A stretch of 64,000 nt of DNA from Paraflavitalea pollutisoli (GTDB lineage: Bacteria; Bacteroidota; Bacteroidia; Chitinophagales; Chitinophagaceae): the NCBI RefSeq assembly GCF_029360705.1, contig NZ_JARKMX010000014.1, forward strand, positions 248,001-312,000, read 5' to 3'. This document shows positions 29,301 through 38,089 of this stretch, in pieces (within the stretch, counting starts at the first letter, position 1; the number at the start of each line of letters is the position of its first letter). Below the pieces are notes generated by a model. That model saw only the letters and a program-made list of their open reading frames with translations. It did not search any database and was not told where the DNA came from. Position numbers and translations under genes: made by a program.

Positions 29301-30940
29301 CCGCTGCCAGTGATGGTGACTGTGGTCCCCACGATGCCTGCCACCGGCTGAAAGGCCTTGATGACCGGCGGCTCTGCAGTCGACGGCGCATAATACGTAA
29401 ATCCGCCGACCGGAATGGTGCCATAGAACTGCTTCAGGGTGATGGTGCCGGTATTGCCGGCCGCTATGACAGCCGTCATCGCCGTATCGGATAAAATAGT
29501 AAAAGCAGTGGCTTTGACACCTCCAAAGGATACACCCGATACCGTGTTAAACTTGGAACCGTAGATGGTTACCATAGTGCCCTCGCTACCCGATTGCGGA
29601 AAATAGGAGGTCGCTTTGGCAATGCCGCCATCATAGAAAGGCGGATAGCGCGCAAGAGTATCAGACTTTCCTCCGGCAGTGACGATCAGTTGAACGGTAT
29701 CCACACTTAGGACGATATCGTGGGTATAAGTCGCATTGTAACTGGTGCTGACTAGCGACCCGTTTACCAACCATTGATATTGGCAGCCTGTCCTGGAAAA
29801 ATTCAGGAGTTTAACTTCGCCAGCTTTATACATACCTACGGTGTCTATTTTAAAATAGGCAGCCGCCCGGGGGGCACCTCCGTTGTCTGTCATTTCCAGG
29901 AACCCATGGCCCCCGCCTGCCCACACCTGCGTAGCCGAATAACATTGCAGGTCATAGTGTGTATATCCCAGGTACGTGAAAGGCGTTTCCCGGGAAAGCG
30001 GTTCCCAGGTTACTCCACTGTTGCTGGTCTTATAAACCTGATAGGGACGAACGAGTGCATAGCCAGTATTAACGTCGGTAAACCGAAACAATCCGCCTTC
30101 GAAAGGGGTGGCCTCCACATCATTCTGTTGCGTCCAGCTTTGGCCACCATTGGTTGTTTTATAAAAGTAGTATTTCGACTCACTGTACATACTGAGCCAA
30201 CCGGTACTGGCGTCGAGGAAATAGGCATAATTGGCCGTGCCCGTCCTGGGCAAATTGATGGCTGGCCAGGATGTTCCACCGTTGCTGGTTTTAAGTAGGC
30301 CATTGGAGTTGTTGCCGCTGCCAAGCGCCAGGACGTTGTTGTTATCGACCGCTTCCAGGCGCCCAAAATAATAACCAGGCCGGCTTGCCGACACCGTCCA
30401 GGTCATCCCTTTATCGGTCGTCTTCAGGATACGGTCTGCATCAACCGCATAACCGGTATTATCATTTTTAGGGAAAATAACGTCTTTGATACCCGTCCTC
30501 AGTTGCATGGGATCATACTGGGAATGGAAAACCAACTTGAAAGAATTGCCGCCATCCAAAGAAGCTAAGATAGCTGGTACCAGTCCATAATCACCGTACA
30601 CGATCAAGGTGTTCTTATCAAATGCTTTCACGCCTTCGATACCGAAACCAAAGGTGAGATTGATATTCGTAAAACTACCGTAATTGACATTGTTGAGAGT
30701 GATCGATTTCTTTGTATAGGTCTTTCCGCCATCGGTCGTATAGCCGATCCATCGGGCAAAAGCAACATACCCTTCGGTTGGGGAGTAAAAACTTAGTTTA
30801 CGGATATCATTGTCTTCATCAGCGTCCAGGTACATTTGCTTTAGCTGAGCTGAAGCATAGGAAATGGACAGCATAAAACAGATAGCAAAAGAGAACAGAC
30901 CTTTACAGGTCTTATTCGCGGCAAAAAGATACATGGACAT
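26333..30940 (-). CDS. Giant T9SS-exported multidomain protein (propellers, IPT/TIG, Ig-like)
   Basis: This 1535-residue secreted protein begins with a signal peptide (to about residue 32, YASAQ). In order it shows: a Ycf48/sortilin-like BNR propeller (about 35-350; GWIGYTTDGGKTYTKK, SNGGTSWPAINLP); an Ig-like segment; two IPT/TIG domains (about 435-610; SGSEGTMVTIYGSKFNTVSG, GIVGTTVTITGSGFGASPSN); an FG-GAP/VCBS propeller (about 620-1010) with repeated DxDGDGxPD calcium-type loops (DIDGDGKPDL, DLDGDGLPDM, DLDGDGFNEL, DFDGDGKPDL); Ig/PKD-like repeats (about 1020-1440); and a T9SS type A C-terminal sorting domain (about 1452-1535; RWYPNPVTATLHVQ to LPTGVYFVSLR). The architecture suggests a cell-surface adhesin or scaffold. 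No enzyme motif is seen. Confidence 0.8.
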   Translation of the reverse strand: MSMYLFAANKTCKGLFSFAICFMLSISYASAQLKQMYLDADEDNDIRKLSFYSPTEGYVAFARWIGYTTDGGKTYTKKSITLNNVNYGSFTNINLTFGFGIEGVKAFDKNTLIVYGDYGLVPAILASLDGGNSFKLVFHSQYDPMQLRTGIKDVIFPKNDNTGYAVDADRILKTTDKGMTWTVSASRPGYYFGRLEAVDNNNVLALGSGNNSNGLLKTSNGGTSWPAINLPRTGTANYAYFLDASTGWLSMYSESKYYFYKTTNGGQSWTQQNDVEATPFEGGLFRFTDVNTGYALVRPYQVYKTSNSGVTWEPLSRETPFTYLGYTHYDLQCYSATQVWAGGGHGFLEMTDNGGAPRAAAYFKIDTVGMYKAGEVKLLNFSRTGCQYQWLVNGSLVSTSYNATYTHDIVLSVDTVQLIVTAGGKSDTLARYPPFYDGGIAKATSYFPQSGSEGTMVTIYGSKFNTVSGVSFGGVKATAFTILSDTAMTAVIAAGNTGTITLKQFYGTIPVGGFTYYAPSTAEPPVIKAFQPVAGIVGTTVTITGSGFGASPSNNSVFFGSIAAKIQSASSGQLVCTVPVGASMGTIQVRNKDNGLLGETVHAFNVTFADSTANFTPNSFTEGLIIQKGSRYGRDLDAKDIDGDGKPDLIAQVSAGQGDSLAVFRNTTTGGRISFAPKVNVGYSFFSSVGRFAINDLDGDGLPDMVKTTNNREVYAYRNVSNPGKISFEKKYVLPAGDGTHDAIITDLDNDGKNDIAVTAYSDYCVNVMRNTSRPGTLSFGATQKFNAVQPVTGLAAGDLDGDGFNELVVYRNHDYLAAEMLLYRNTSSRGKISFADFVNISVPGMSFSATYITIVDFDIDGVPDIVVCNDKNICVFRNISTKGNLAFMPPVVMALDKSEPRSGVGEGGVLSNFSGNARPDVVPATRFHSRSIFISKNSSQPGTPRLDSLIYGPGAGSRAIYTPTVAAADFDGDGKPDLAASSYDDNEMIVYRNTVNVPVIVPMCTSREGGNTLVSDISGKIYQWQQHTASGFVNVVENAYLTGATTNSLKFVNHPLSWNGYQYRCIVDGRYSSTFVLRLNYTPSPGVFIIASDTTICLGKQVSFTGVDTSGYRRGYYLWQINGVDARSYDDEFLTTSLKDKDQVRAILYYSDVCQVPLQDTSKTITIHVNGDTAAVQINASGLTGCPGTPITFTATAKNTGALPVYNWMVNGASQGINQNVFTSNKLKKNDRVAVQMTSSATCAYPTIAESKEVTMALTDTSALSVRVSTYLTTVCPGSNVVFTAIGQNAGPAASYQWTVNGVPVGTSSSTFSSSTLRDKDVVQCVLTSPAPCRLQSQVSSAPLVITVSPIFSSDIRITGESFVVAGAKTILKVFSSYSSTTLPLQWQDSTGSHGWQDIPGATRDTIHYKPAANGDMIRCVGKLREGCMTISRPLTMVLGVPTATPDIPGAGAGYRWYPNPVTATLHVQDENRLDPVATMTVFNQLGTTMLVMNNAGRQATISMPVSTLPTGVYFVSLRRKSGKTNYWQFLKIP

Positions 30941-31109
30941 GGATTTAGGGGCAATTCAGGCATAAATATAATCGAATTACCAGGACCACGCAAGCAAGAG
31001 GAACCGAAAAACGGCACCAGGTGTCATTTTCGTTTATCTCGACAATATAGTGTCCAACAGTTCGTTATTGTTCTCCTTATCCTTAGCCCCCACCTGCCTC
31101 TATCATCGA

Positions 31110-31973
31110 TCACTTCTCCCCTACCGCCACGATCATTTCGCAGGGACCCACGAAGCGGTCGCCGGATTCAAATTGCCGCAACGCCGTTTCAATCTCGTCC
31201 CAAACGGATGCCTTTTCCGCATCCGATAGTTTGCCCATCATCTGGTGCAAAGCGCCAAAGGATTCCTTCTCAAACCGCACACACTCTTTCGCAGACGACA
31301 GTAAGAGCGGGGAATCGACCCGTTCCGCCTGTATATTTTTGAAACCCGCTTGTTCAAACGCTTTTTCTATTACGCCTGCTGCTCCCAAGCTGAAGGGCCC
31401 CGGCTGACCGGGTGCAGGCGGAGGCAGAGCCGCCCGGTTGCGAATGATGCCAACCGGCAGGGAAAAGAACTTATTGTTTTCGGGAATCGAGTATACGATA
31501 GCAGCTACCCTACCCCCTGGTTTCAACACACGCAGCATTTCCATCAACGCTTTCTGCTGGTCCGGGAAATAGATCAGCCCAACCCGCGAAATAACAGCAT
31601 CGAAGGTTTCATCACCCACCGTCAGGTTTTCACCATCCATCACCTGGGTATCGATATTGGTTACACCTGCCTGCTGGGCCATTTGTTGGGCGTATGCCAG
31701 GATATTACCGGATATGTCGGTAGCCAGCACATACCCGGAGGGCCCTACCCGTTGTGCTGCCATTATCGATTGCTCCCCTGCCCCCGCTGCAATATCCAGT
31801 ATATGATGACCGGTAGCCACCTGTGCCATGTCCAGCATCCTGGTAGTGGCAGGGCCAAGCCATTGGTGCAATGTGGGGCTCCATCGGTACCAGGCTTCAG
31901 CAGCTGCCTGCCATTGGTCATGTGTCGTATTTTTGTATTTGACGGGATCAAAAGAAGCAATAGTGGGTTCCAT
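31110..31973 (-). CDS. Class I SAM-dependent methyltransferase
   Basis: This 287-residue cytoplasmic protein has a Rossmann-type methyltransferase core. Motif I is HILDIAAGAGEQSIMAA, followed by VLATDISGNILAYAQQMAQQ, TQVMDGENLTVGDETFDAVI and LRVLKPGGRVAAIVYS, the pattern of the Methyltransf_11/UbiE-like group. The N-terminal 45 residues (WYRWSPTLHQWLGPATTRML) occur in a set of stand-alone bacterial methyltransferases of unknown substrate. No operon partner is visible: the upstream gene is divergent and the downstream T9SS gene is about 170 bases away. The substrate cannot be predicted. Confidence 0.85.
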   Translation of the reverse strand: MEPTIASFDPVKYKNTTHDQWQAAAEAWYRWSPTLHQWLGPATTRMLDMAQVATGHHILDIAAGAGEQSIMAAQRVGPSGYVLATDISGNILAYAQQMAQQAGVTNIDTQVMDGENLTVGDETFDAVISRVGLIYFPDQQKALMEMLRVLKPGGRVAAIVYSIPENNKFFSLPVGIIRNRAALPPPAPGQPGPFSLGAAGVIEKAFEQAGFKNIQAERVDSPLLLSSAKECVRFEKESFGALHQMMGKLSDAEKASVWDEIETALRQFESGDRFVGPCEMIVAVGEK

Positions 31974-32125
31974 ATTTTCGCTTTTTGAATGAATGAAAAA
32001 GGGGGTCAGTATGGATCCAATGTTATGAAATATTCAACCCCGTATGTATCACTCATATGAGTGGTGGAAGGATGGACCTTCGGTGAGAACTAAACCTGAA
32101 ACATCTTACCATGCAATGAGTTGCG

Positions 32126-32133
32126 TATATTTG
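32126..32133 (+). promoter_or_regulatory. -7 box of the lipoprotein gene at 32164
   Basis: TATATTTG is an exact Bacteroidetes -7 match ending 30 bases before the ATG, giving a leader of about 23 bases. No convincing -33 element was found. Confidence 0.5.
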
Positions 32134-32163
32134 AACGTCGTGCATTCCTTAAAGTAACCATCC

Positions 32164-32958
32164 ATGAGTATGAAATATTGGCATTGCCTGCTACTACTTA
32201 CTTTTTTAGCCTGCAAGGATCAGCAACCACCTGTTGACAACACTGACACGGTAGCGGTTGATACCACTCAACATACGACGGTAGAAAGAATTCCACGTAA
32301 AGAGATTAGCTGGTCAGGCACCCTACATGGTAACATCCCGGTATTTCTACATTATCAGCAAGACACTACGCTACTCATCGGAGAAATTATATACTTAAAC
32401 ACCAAGGACAAACTGCCCAATAAACTGATAGGGACTATGGAAGACGATAGCAGTTACAGGCTGTTGGAATTTGAGCCATCCGGAAATATTACCGGCATTA
32501 TTACCGGCACACCAACGAGCAAAACCTTTAATGGCACGTGGTTTTCTCCCAAAACACGGAAAGAGCTTACCCTCCATCTTTCGAAAAAAGACACCTCCAT
32601 GATCCCGGCGCCCTTATTCATGAACTTTCAGGACATATTCGGGCACTATCATTACCAATACAGCGAGGCGGGCTACCAGGGAGATTTTACCATTACTCAA
32701 CTGCGGGACGATCAAGCCGTTATTGGCATCACGGCAGTCACGGGCGAGCCCGCCAGAAACCTTGCACAAATCAATGAGGATACGGTGAAATTATTAATCG
32801 ATACAGATTTCAATTACAAAAAGCCAGGTACCGACAATTGCGAATTTCGGGTTAAGTTTTACCCAGGATTCGTCTACGTAAAATACACGAAGGGATTTTG
32901 CGAGGGGCAATTTGGACATAACGCGACTGTTGAAGGGATTTATTTAAAAACAAAGTAA
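32164..32958 (+). CDS. Putative lipoprotein of unknown function
   Basis: This 264-residue protein starts with a short lipoprotein signal sequence (MSMKYWHCLLLLTFLACKDQ; lipobox FLAC, Cys17). An ATG two codons later is an equally good start. The mature protein is beta-rich, with no family I recognise: ISWSGTLHGNIPVFLHYQQD, then LIGEIIYLNTK and LLEFEPSGNITGIITGTPTS, FNGTWFSPKTRKELTLHLSK and a C-terminal CEFRVKFYPGFVYVKYTKG. The repeated G-x-I-x-Y pattern resembles proteins that score how a value changes stored structure, but no function follows from it. It has its own -7 box and stands alone. Confidence 0.75.
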   Translation: MSMKYWHCLLLLTFLACKDQQPPVDNTDTVAVDTTQHTTVERIPRKEISWSGTLHGNIPVFLHYQQDTTLLIGEIIYLNTKDKLPNKLIGTMEDDSSYRLLEFEPSGNITGIITGTPTSKTFNGTWFSPKTRKELTLHLSKKDTSMIPAPLFMNFQDIFGHYHYQYSEAGYQGDFTITQLRDDQAVIGITAVTGEPARNLAQINEDTVKLLIDTDFNYKKPGTDNCEFRVKFYPGFVYVKYTKGFCEGQFGHNATVEGIYLKTK

Positions 32959-33319
32959 CAAACATCGCACCCTCATTTCGACTCGCTGCCTCCTAACAAC
33001 AAGCGGGCTGTTTAGCCCATACATTATGGCAAAAGGCGCCAGACCATTCCTGGAGGAGTTCAATGGCTCATTCGATTGTATCCATAGCCAACAGTTGGGC
33101 AACGGAACCATTGCCTTGTCGTATAAACCAACTCCGCTATTACCCGGCAACGACTAAAGATCGGCCGGAGGATCACTTACCTGACTGCCCTGCTCTGATA
33201 AGGCCCCGAATAAAACGAAGGTGTATCTTACCATTTGACACACCCTCGTTTGCCGATATGGCTACATTAGCAGCACATATCAGCACCTGTTATCATTAAA
33301 CTATTTTGATTTATACATC
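32959..33319 (+). other. Intergenic spacer with a possible 43-codon reading frame
   Basis: No recognised gene lies here. A weak hairpin GGGCT-GTTT-AGCCC (33005-33018) follows the lipoprotein gene. An ATG-started frame at 33026-33157 encodes 43 residues (MAKGARPFLEEFNGSFDCIH, continuing to PTPLLPGND), with no known family and no promoter seen. It may be chance or the remnant of a gene. Confidence 0.3.
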
Positions 33320-35089
33320 CTAGTGTGATAGTTCCGTGCGTGCCTTTTTGATCACTGCCGCGTCAAATCCCTTGTTGCGGAAATAGTCAAAGTCCTTCTT
33401 CAATTGGTCGGTTAATGCAGTGCTGCCTGATTGTACATACTGCCGGTACAACTCCATCGCCCGGGAGAAATCACCTTTAAAGAGATACGTATGCGCCAGG
33501 TCTTTGACCAGCGACGAATCCCCAGGCTCCATCGCTACCCCCTTCGACAAAAAGACCATCGCTTTGTGGTAGTTTTTAGTTTCCAATAAATGACGGCCAT
33601 AAACGCCCCATTGTCCGGGTTTCGGGTTTAGCGTATCTATTGAGTTGACTCTTTGTGCTGGAGCCACCAACCTGCCATTGGCCCTTCTCTCAAAACCGGT
33701 TACCATTCCTATGCTATCGAAAACGAAGGTCTTAGCACTCCCGAATTCGATGTTGCGAAAATCGGTGGCGGATGTAAAATGCATTTTGCTATTGATGCCT
33801 TCAATCCAGTAGTAAAGCCCGTCTATTTCTTTTGTCACCCTTGAAAATATGCCGTCGGTGATATAGTCGCCGATGTATTTCGCAGTGATCGTGTCGTGTA
33901 CCGGTACGGTGGAGATCTGCTCCGGCTTGGGAAATCCTTCCCAGTTGTATACCAGCGCGATGCTGTTGATCAACTCAAACATCAGACTACCATCGTCCGC
34001 ATTCATAAACACCACGGCCCCCTTTCCATTGGTCAACCCGGCAATAAATACACCGGTAAAGCCTTCGTTACTCGCCGTGTGATCGAAGTACAGCGCTCCA
34101 TTCCTGTTCTGTATGAAGGTGCCCAGGGCCACGTCGTTTTTGTAGGGCGTCACATGCAGTTTCACCATCTCCTGGTTGAGTACTTTGGATGATTTTCCCT
34201 GGTAGGCTTGCTGTATCTCCATCATGTATTTGCAAAGGTCTGTTGGCGTAGTCCACAATCCGGCGGCGGCTTTTTCGGGATAGACGAAATACTTGCCCCG
34301 CACTTCATCGCCGTTCCTTTTATAGCCCGTTGCCAGCTGCTTCAGTTGGCTGCCTGCAGGGGGCTGCTGGTACGAGCTGTTGGTCATACCCAAAGGCCGG
34401 AAAACCTGCTCTTCCATATACTGCTCGTATCGCTGTTGGGTGAGATCGGTCAGCATTTGTTGTGTGATCAACGTACCGCCGCCGGAATAGCGAAATTCCT
34501 TCCCTGGTTCTGCTACCGATCGCACAGCTCCTGTGTTGGAAGGAGCCCGTCCGTCCAGCATATCCATAACGGACGGCAGGGCACTATCGCGGTGGTAACC
34601 GGGAAAACCATGTACCCCCAGTCCTGCGCTGTGGCTCAGCAACTGGGCGGTGGTGATCTTCTTGCCATGCGATACGGTGTCGTAGGGAAATTTCCAGTTA
34701 ATGAGGTATTGGTTGATGTCCTGGTAGAGGTCCAGTTTGCCCTCCTGCGCCAGGCGGAGGACCCCTACGGCGTTGAGCGACTTGCTGATCGATCCGGGTT
34801 CAAACAAGGTATTGGTAGTCACCTTCCTTTTTTCTTTTTTGTCGGCATAGCCATATCCTTTGGCCCATACCACCTGGTAATTGTCGATCACCGCAATACT
34901 CACGCCCGCCACGTTGTAGTGCTTCATCCGTTCTGCCAGGGTAAAGGGTTTACCGTCTACCACTAAACCGCCCGACAGGCTGGCTTCTACCCGGGCAATC
35001 TGTTCGTTGATGGTTGAAGAGGAGGGCTGCTGTGCGGTGAGGGCTGTAAGGGCCTGCAACAGCAGGATGGTGAGGAAAATTCTTTTCAT
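33320..35089 (-). CDS. Serine hydrolase of the beta-lactamase class C/S12 family with C-terminal TPR-like region
   Basis: With the chosen start (MKRIFLTILLLQALTALTAQ) this is a 589-residue exported protein. An upstream in-frame ATG at 35125 would put 12 residues before the signal peptide and lies upstream of the -7 box, so 35089 is preferred. The beta-lactamase/DD-peptidase-like domain has FEPGSISKSL, with the S-x-x-K nucleophile at Ser100-Lys103, a tyrosine motif EFRYSGGGTL and HTASNEG at the KTG position. Residues about 400-490 form a DUF3471-like beta domain. The end (NYHKAMVFLSKGVAMEPGDS and YLFKGDFSRAMELYRQYVQS) looks like two TPR repeats. Family members cleave peptides, esters or D-amino acid substrates; the actual substrate is unknown. 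Downstream of the LytTR pair, it might be regulated by it. Confidence 0.85.
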   Translation of the reverse strand: MKRIFLTILLLQALTALTAQQPSSSTINEQIARVEASLSGGLVVDGKPFTLAERMKHYNVAGVSIAVIDNYQVVWAKGYGYADKKEKRKVTTNTLFEPGSISKSLNAVGVLRLAQEGKLDLYQDINQYLINWKFPYDTVSHGKKITTAQLLSHSAGLGVHGFPGYHRDSALPSVMDMLDGRAPSNTGAVRSVAEPGKEFRYSGGGTLITQQMLTDLTQQRYEQYMEEQVFRPLGMTNSSYQQPPAGSQLKQLATGYKRNGDEVRGKYFVYPEKAAAGLWTTPTDLCKYMMEIQQAYQGKSSKVLNQEMVKLHVTPYKNDVALGTFIQNRNGALYFDHTASNEGFTGVFIAGLTNGKGAVVFMNADDGSLMFELINSIALVYNWEGFPKPEQISTVPVHDTITAKYIGDYITDGIFSRVTKEIDGLYYWIEGINSKMHFTSATDFRNIEFGSAKTFVFDSIGMVTGFERRANGRLVAPAQRVNSIDTLNPKPGQWGVYGRHLLETKNYHKAMVFLSKGVAMEPGDSSLVKDLAHTYLFKGDFSRAMELYRQYVQSGSTALTDQLKKDFDYFRNKGFDAAVIKKARTELSH

Positions 35090-35095
35090 AGAAAA

Positions 35096-35103
35096 CAAAC
35101 CTA
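35096..35103 (-). promoter_or_regulatory. -7 box of the serine hydrolase gene
   Basis: TAGGTTTG on the minus strand is an exact TAnnTTTG match. Its end is only six bases from the ATG at 35089, so transcription would begin at about the start codon (leaderless). Confidence 0.5.
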
Positions 35104-35167
35104 TCCGTTTTGTGGTCCCCGCCATCCGAAAAAGGGTAAAAAGAGTGTAACCGAATGTAAATATTGG

Positions 35168-35911
35168 TTACAGCCAACCGTAGTGGCCGATTAGCTTATC
35201 TTTTTGCAGCCGGGAAACGGGCAACACATCGTTGGTGGTCATGGTGAGCAGACTTTCGTTGCGATTGAAATGTTTTACTTCGTTGAGGTTGATGATATAT
35301 TGGCGGTGGATGCGCAGGAATTGCTGTTGTTCCAGCACGTACTGGATATCTTTCAGGGTCTTGGACACCAGTATCCGCCTTTTGTCTACCAGCACCAGGT
35401 CCGAATAATTGCTTTTGGCTTCTACAAACACAATGTCTTTCAGGTCGATAAAAGTGACCCCAGTCTGACTGGGTATGGCAATTTTGGTAATCGTGCCTTT
35501 CCTGAACTGTTGCTGCAGCACCTGCAGCTGGTCCGACTGGAGATGCTGTCGCTTTTCCACTTTGGCCACGACTTCCCGCAGCTCCTCGAGGGTGACCGGT
35601 TTTACCAGGTAATCCAGGGCATTGAACCGGAAAGCCTTTATGGCGAAATCATTGTAGGCGGTCACAAAGACTACGGAGAATTCCACCGGCATCAATTGCT
35701 CCAGCAGGTCGAAACCATTCAACACCGGCATTTCAATATCCAGCAAGAGCAGGTCGGGTTGCAGCGAGGTTATTTCAGACAAGGCCTGCTGACTGCTCGT
35801 GAAGGCGCCCACGATCTCCAATTGCGGAAAATGCCGTTCAATCGTTAACCGCATTAGTTGTACACTGTCTGGCTCATCGTCGAGCAGTATCGTTCGGATC
35901 CTGTTGTTCAT
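35168..35911 (-). CDS. LytTR-family response regulator
   Basis: This 247-residue DNA-binding response regulator has an N-terminal receiver domain (RTILLDDEPDSVQLMRLTIE; phospho-acceptor Asp in LLLLDIEMPVLNG near residue 58; FVTAYNDFAIKAF and DYLVKPV). The C-terminal LytTR domain (about 145-245) has FIDLKDIVFVEAKSNYSDLV and FLRIHRQYIINLNEVKHFNR. It is three bases after the TPR-kinase gene, so the two form an operon and a cognate pair. Such pairs usually control a few nearby or cell-envelope genes. The serine hydrolase downstream has its own -7 box and may be a target, but this is a guess. Confidence 0.9.
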   Translation of the reverse strand: MNNRIRTILLDDEPDSVQLMRLTIERHFPQLEIVGAFTSSQQALSEITSLQPDLLLLDIEMPVLNGFDLLEQLMPVEFSVVFVTAYNDFAIKAFRFNALDYLVKPVTLEELREVVAKVEKRQHLQSDQLQVLQQQFRKGTITKIAIPSQTGVTFIDLKDIVFVEAKSNYSDLVLVDKRRILVSKTLKDIQYVLEQQQFLRIHRQYIINLNEVKHFNRNESLLTMTTNDVLPVSRLQKDKLIGHYGWL

Positions 35912-35914
35912 ACC

Positions 35915-37834
35915 TTAATCAATAGGAATATCAATGATGACTTCTGTGCCTGTAGCCTGCCCTTGCCCATCGTGCAGATCATGGACGGTAACCGACATAT
36001 TGGTGTTATATAGCTGGTTGATCAGCTCGATGCGCTGGTGGGTGATGCTCATACCGAAAGACTTGTGCGTAGTGGCCGATTTACTTTTCAGTTCCGCAGC
36101 CCTGGCCCTGCCTACCCCATTATCCCTTACCACGATCTTCAGGTTGTCCTCCTCACACCGGAAAGAAACGACGAGCGTTCCGCCATCGGCTTTCGGCATC
36201 AACCCATGCCATATCGCATTTTCCACATAGGGCTGGATCAGCATGGGCGGTATTTCAATATAGTCCATATCTACGTTATCGGCAATGTCAATCTTGTAGT
36301 GCAGTTTTTCCTTAAAGCGCATGGCTTCCATTTCCATGTACAATTGCAAGGTTTCCACTTCCTGCTGCAGCAGGATACGATCGCTTTTGGAATTTTCGAG
36401 CACCAGCCGCATCAACCGCGAAAACTTACCCAGGTAACTGGTGGCTGCCTCCTGGTTATTTTCTACGGCATAGAGCTTGATGGAATTAAGGCAGTTGAAA
36501 ATAAAATGCGGATTCATCTGCGACCGCAGGGAGTGCAGCGCCGCATCGCTGACCTTCCGTTCAAATTCAGATTCCCGTTGCTTTTGCTCGGCCCGCTCTT
36601 TCTCAAACTGCAACACCAGCTTCACCTGTTTATTCCGGTTGCGATAATATAAGAATCCACCCAAACCCAATAACAACACCAACGCGCCGCCACTGTACAG
36701 CCATTGCTGGCGCAACTGGAGTTTGTTCAGCGTATTGTCCTTGCTCAACAGGGCATTCTGGAAATGGAGGGAATCTTCTTTTTTGTCGAAATTGTACTGC
36801 ATTTCGTTTTGGATCAGCTCGCGTTCCTTTTCATCGTTGAGCAGGCTGTCGTTCAATACCACATATTTTTTCAGGTTGGCGAACGCACTGTCGTACCGGC
36901 CAGAGGCGGCGTATACCTCCGAAATAACGGTGATGGCATCCGCTTCCATGGACAGGAAACCTCCCTGCCGGGCTATTTCATTCGCCTGTTTGGCATGCTG
37001 CAGGGCCAGGGGATAGTTTTTCTGCGCAAGGTACAGCGTCCCCAATCTCCGGTGATTGTTCGCCTTGCCATCTTCACTGCCGAGTTCGTTGAACACGTCG
37101 AGCGCCTTCTGCACGTAGTAAACAGCCGAATCGTATTTATTGCCGGTAATCCCGTTGGCCCTGAGCTTCGCTTCGGAAAACTCGATATACGCATCCCCCA
37201 GCCCGCTGTAAATACGGGCTTCCAGTTGTTTGTTGGTGGGCATATACTGCCTGAACAAGCCGAGCACTTCATTGAAGTGGCGGATGGCAGGGCCTACGCT
37301 GTCCATGCGTTTGTACAGCAGGGCTTTGTTGAGGATGGAACTGGGCAGGTATTGTTTGTCGCCCTGGGCTTTATAGATGGCAATGGCCTTGTCGAGGTAT
37401 ACCAGGGCATCTTTATAATGTTCATTGTGGGGCAGGTAAGCAGCGCCAATGGTATTGTAGACCCGGGCCAGGTCGATGGGCTTGTGCTGCGCCTCATACA
37501 GGTTAGCCGCTTTCTGCAAGGATTCCAGGGTCTTGGACACATTGTCGAGCCGGAGATAATCTACCCCCATCACAAAATAGGCCCTGGCCAACCCCGATCC
37601 GTCGTTCATTTTAGTGGCCAGCGCAATGGCCTTTTCAGCATATTGGAGCCCCACCGCCGGATCCACGTATTGCTGGTAAAAGGCGATATCATTCAGCAGT
37701 TTCAGTTTTACACTGTCTTCTTTGGTATAGGCCTGCTCGGCTTTTACCAGGGAATCGAGTTCGGGCCCCTGTGCCTGGGTGCCGGTAAAGCAAAAACAGC
37801 ACAGGAATAGGGCGGCTATGTACCGTAATATCAT
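35915..37834 (-). CDS. LytS-type (His_kinase) sensor kinase with TPR sensor region
   Basis: This 639-residue sensor has a signal peptide MILRYIAALFLCCFCFTGTQ (then AQ), about nine TPR-like repeats in the periplasm (about 30-370; GLARAYFVMGVDYLRLDNVS, LYLAQKNYPLALQHAKQANE), one membrane helix (about 385-405, LYSGGALVLLLGLGGFLYY), a short coiled coil, and a His_kinase domain. The phospho-acceptor region is SQMNPHFIFNCLNSIKLY, typical of kinases paired with LytTR regulators, and the ATPase part has DNGVGRARA. The ATG at 37852 (MDNNDC) is one base from a -7 box and would probably be left out of the transcript, so 37834 is preferred. It is cotranscribed with the LytTR gene. The ligand is unknown. 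Confidence 0.9.
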   Translation of the reverse strand: MILRYIAALFLCCFCFTGTQAQGPELDSLVKAEQAYTKEDSVKLKLLNDIAFYQQYVDPAVGLQYAEKAIALATKMNDGSGLARAYFVMGVDYLRLDNVSKTLESLQKAANLYEAQHKPIDLARVYNTIGAAYLPHNEHYKDALVYLDKAIAIYKAQGDKQYLPSSILNKALLYKRMDSVGPAIRHFNEVLGLFRQYMPTNKQLEARIYSGLGDAYIEFSEAKLRANGITGNKYDSAVYYVQKALDVFNELGSEDGKANNHRRLGTLYLAQKNYPLALQHAKQANEIARQGGFLSMEADAITVISEVYAASGRYDSAFANLKKYVVLNDSLLNDEKERELIQNEMQYNFDKKEDSLHFQNALLSKDNTLNKLQLRQQWLYSGGALVLLLGLGGFLYYRNRNKQVKLVLQFEKERAEQKQRESEFERKVSDAALHSLRSQMNPHFIFNCLNSIKLYAVENNQEAATSYLGKFSRLMRLVLENSKSDRILLQQEVETLQLYMEMEAMRFKEKLHYKIDIADNVDMDYIEIPPMLIQPYVENAIWHGLMPKADGGTLVVSFRCEEDNLKIVVRDNGVGRARAAELKSKSATTHKSFGMSITHQRIELINQLYNTNMSVTVHDLHDGQGQATGTEVIIDIPID

Positions 37835-37853
37835 ACAATCATTGTTATCCATA

Positions 37854-37861
37854 CAAATCTA
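37854..37861 (-). promoter_or_regulatory. -7 box of the TPR-kinase/LytTR operon
   Basis: TAGATTTG on the minus strand is an exact -7 match ending 20 bases from the preferred ATG at 37834. It nearly touches the alternative ATG at 37852, and so favours the shorter protein. Confidence 0.45.
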
Positions 37862-38089
37862 TTTCAAAACACCCGCTATGCCGGGCTGACCTTGCAGGAA
37901 GTACAATATAAAGGATGAACAGGGGTTGATTTTGCGTGAAGGGTATTTTACCCAGTTTCCCTTTTTTTCGTTTACACAACAAAACCTTCACTCAACCCGG
38001 CTTCCCTGTCACCCACACATTCAGGGGAAAGGGGTGTTTTCTCCTCCGCTAACTTGGGCAGTATATTTAAATTATTACAATTTATTGTC

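Noticed and set aside
36704-37810. 368-codon plus-strand frame
   Set aside because: It is antisense to the TPR kinase gene, whose TPR and kinase motifs are unambiguous.
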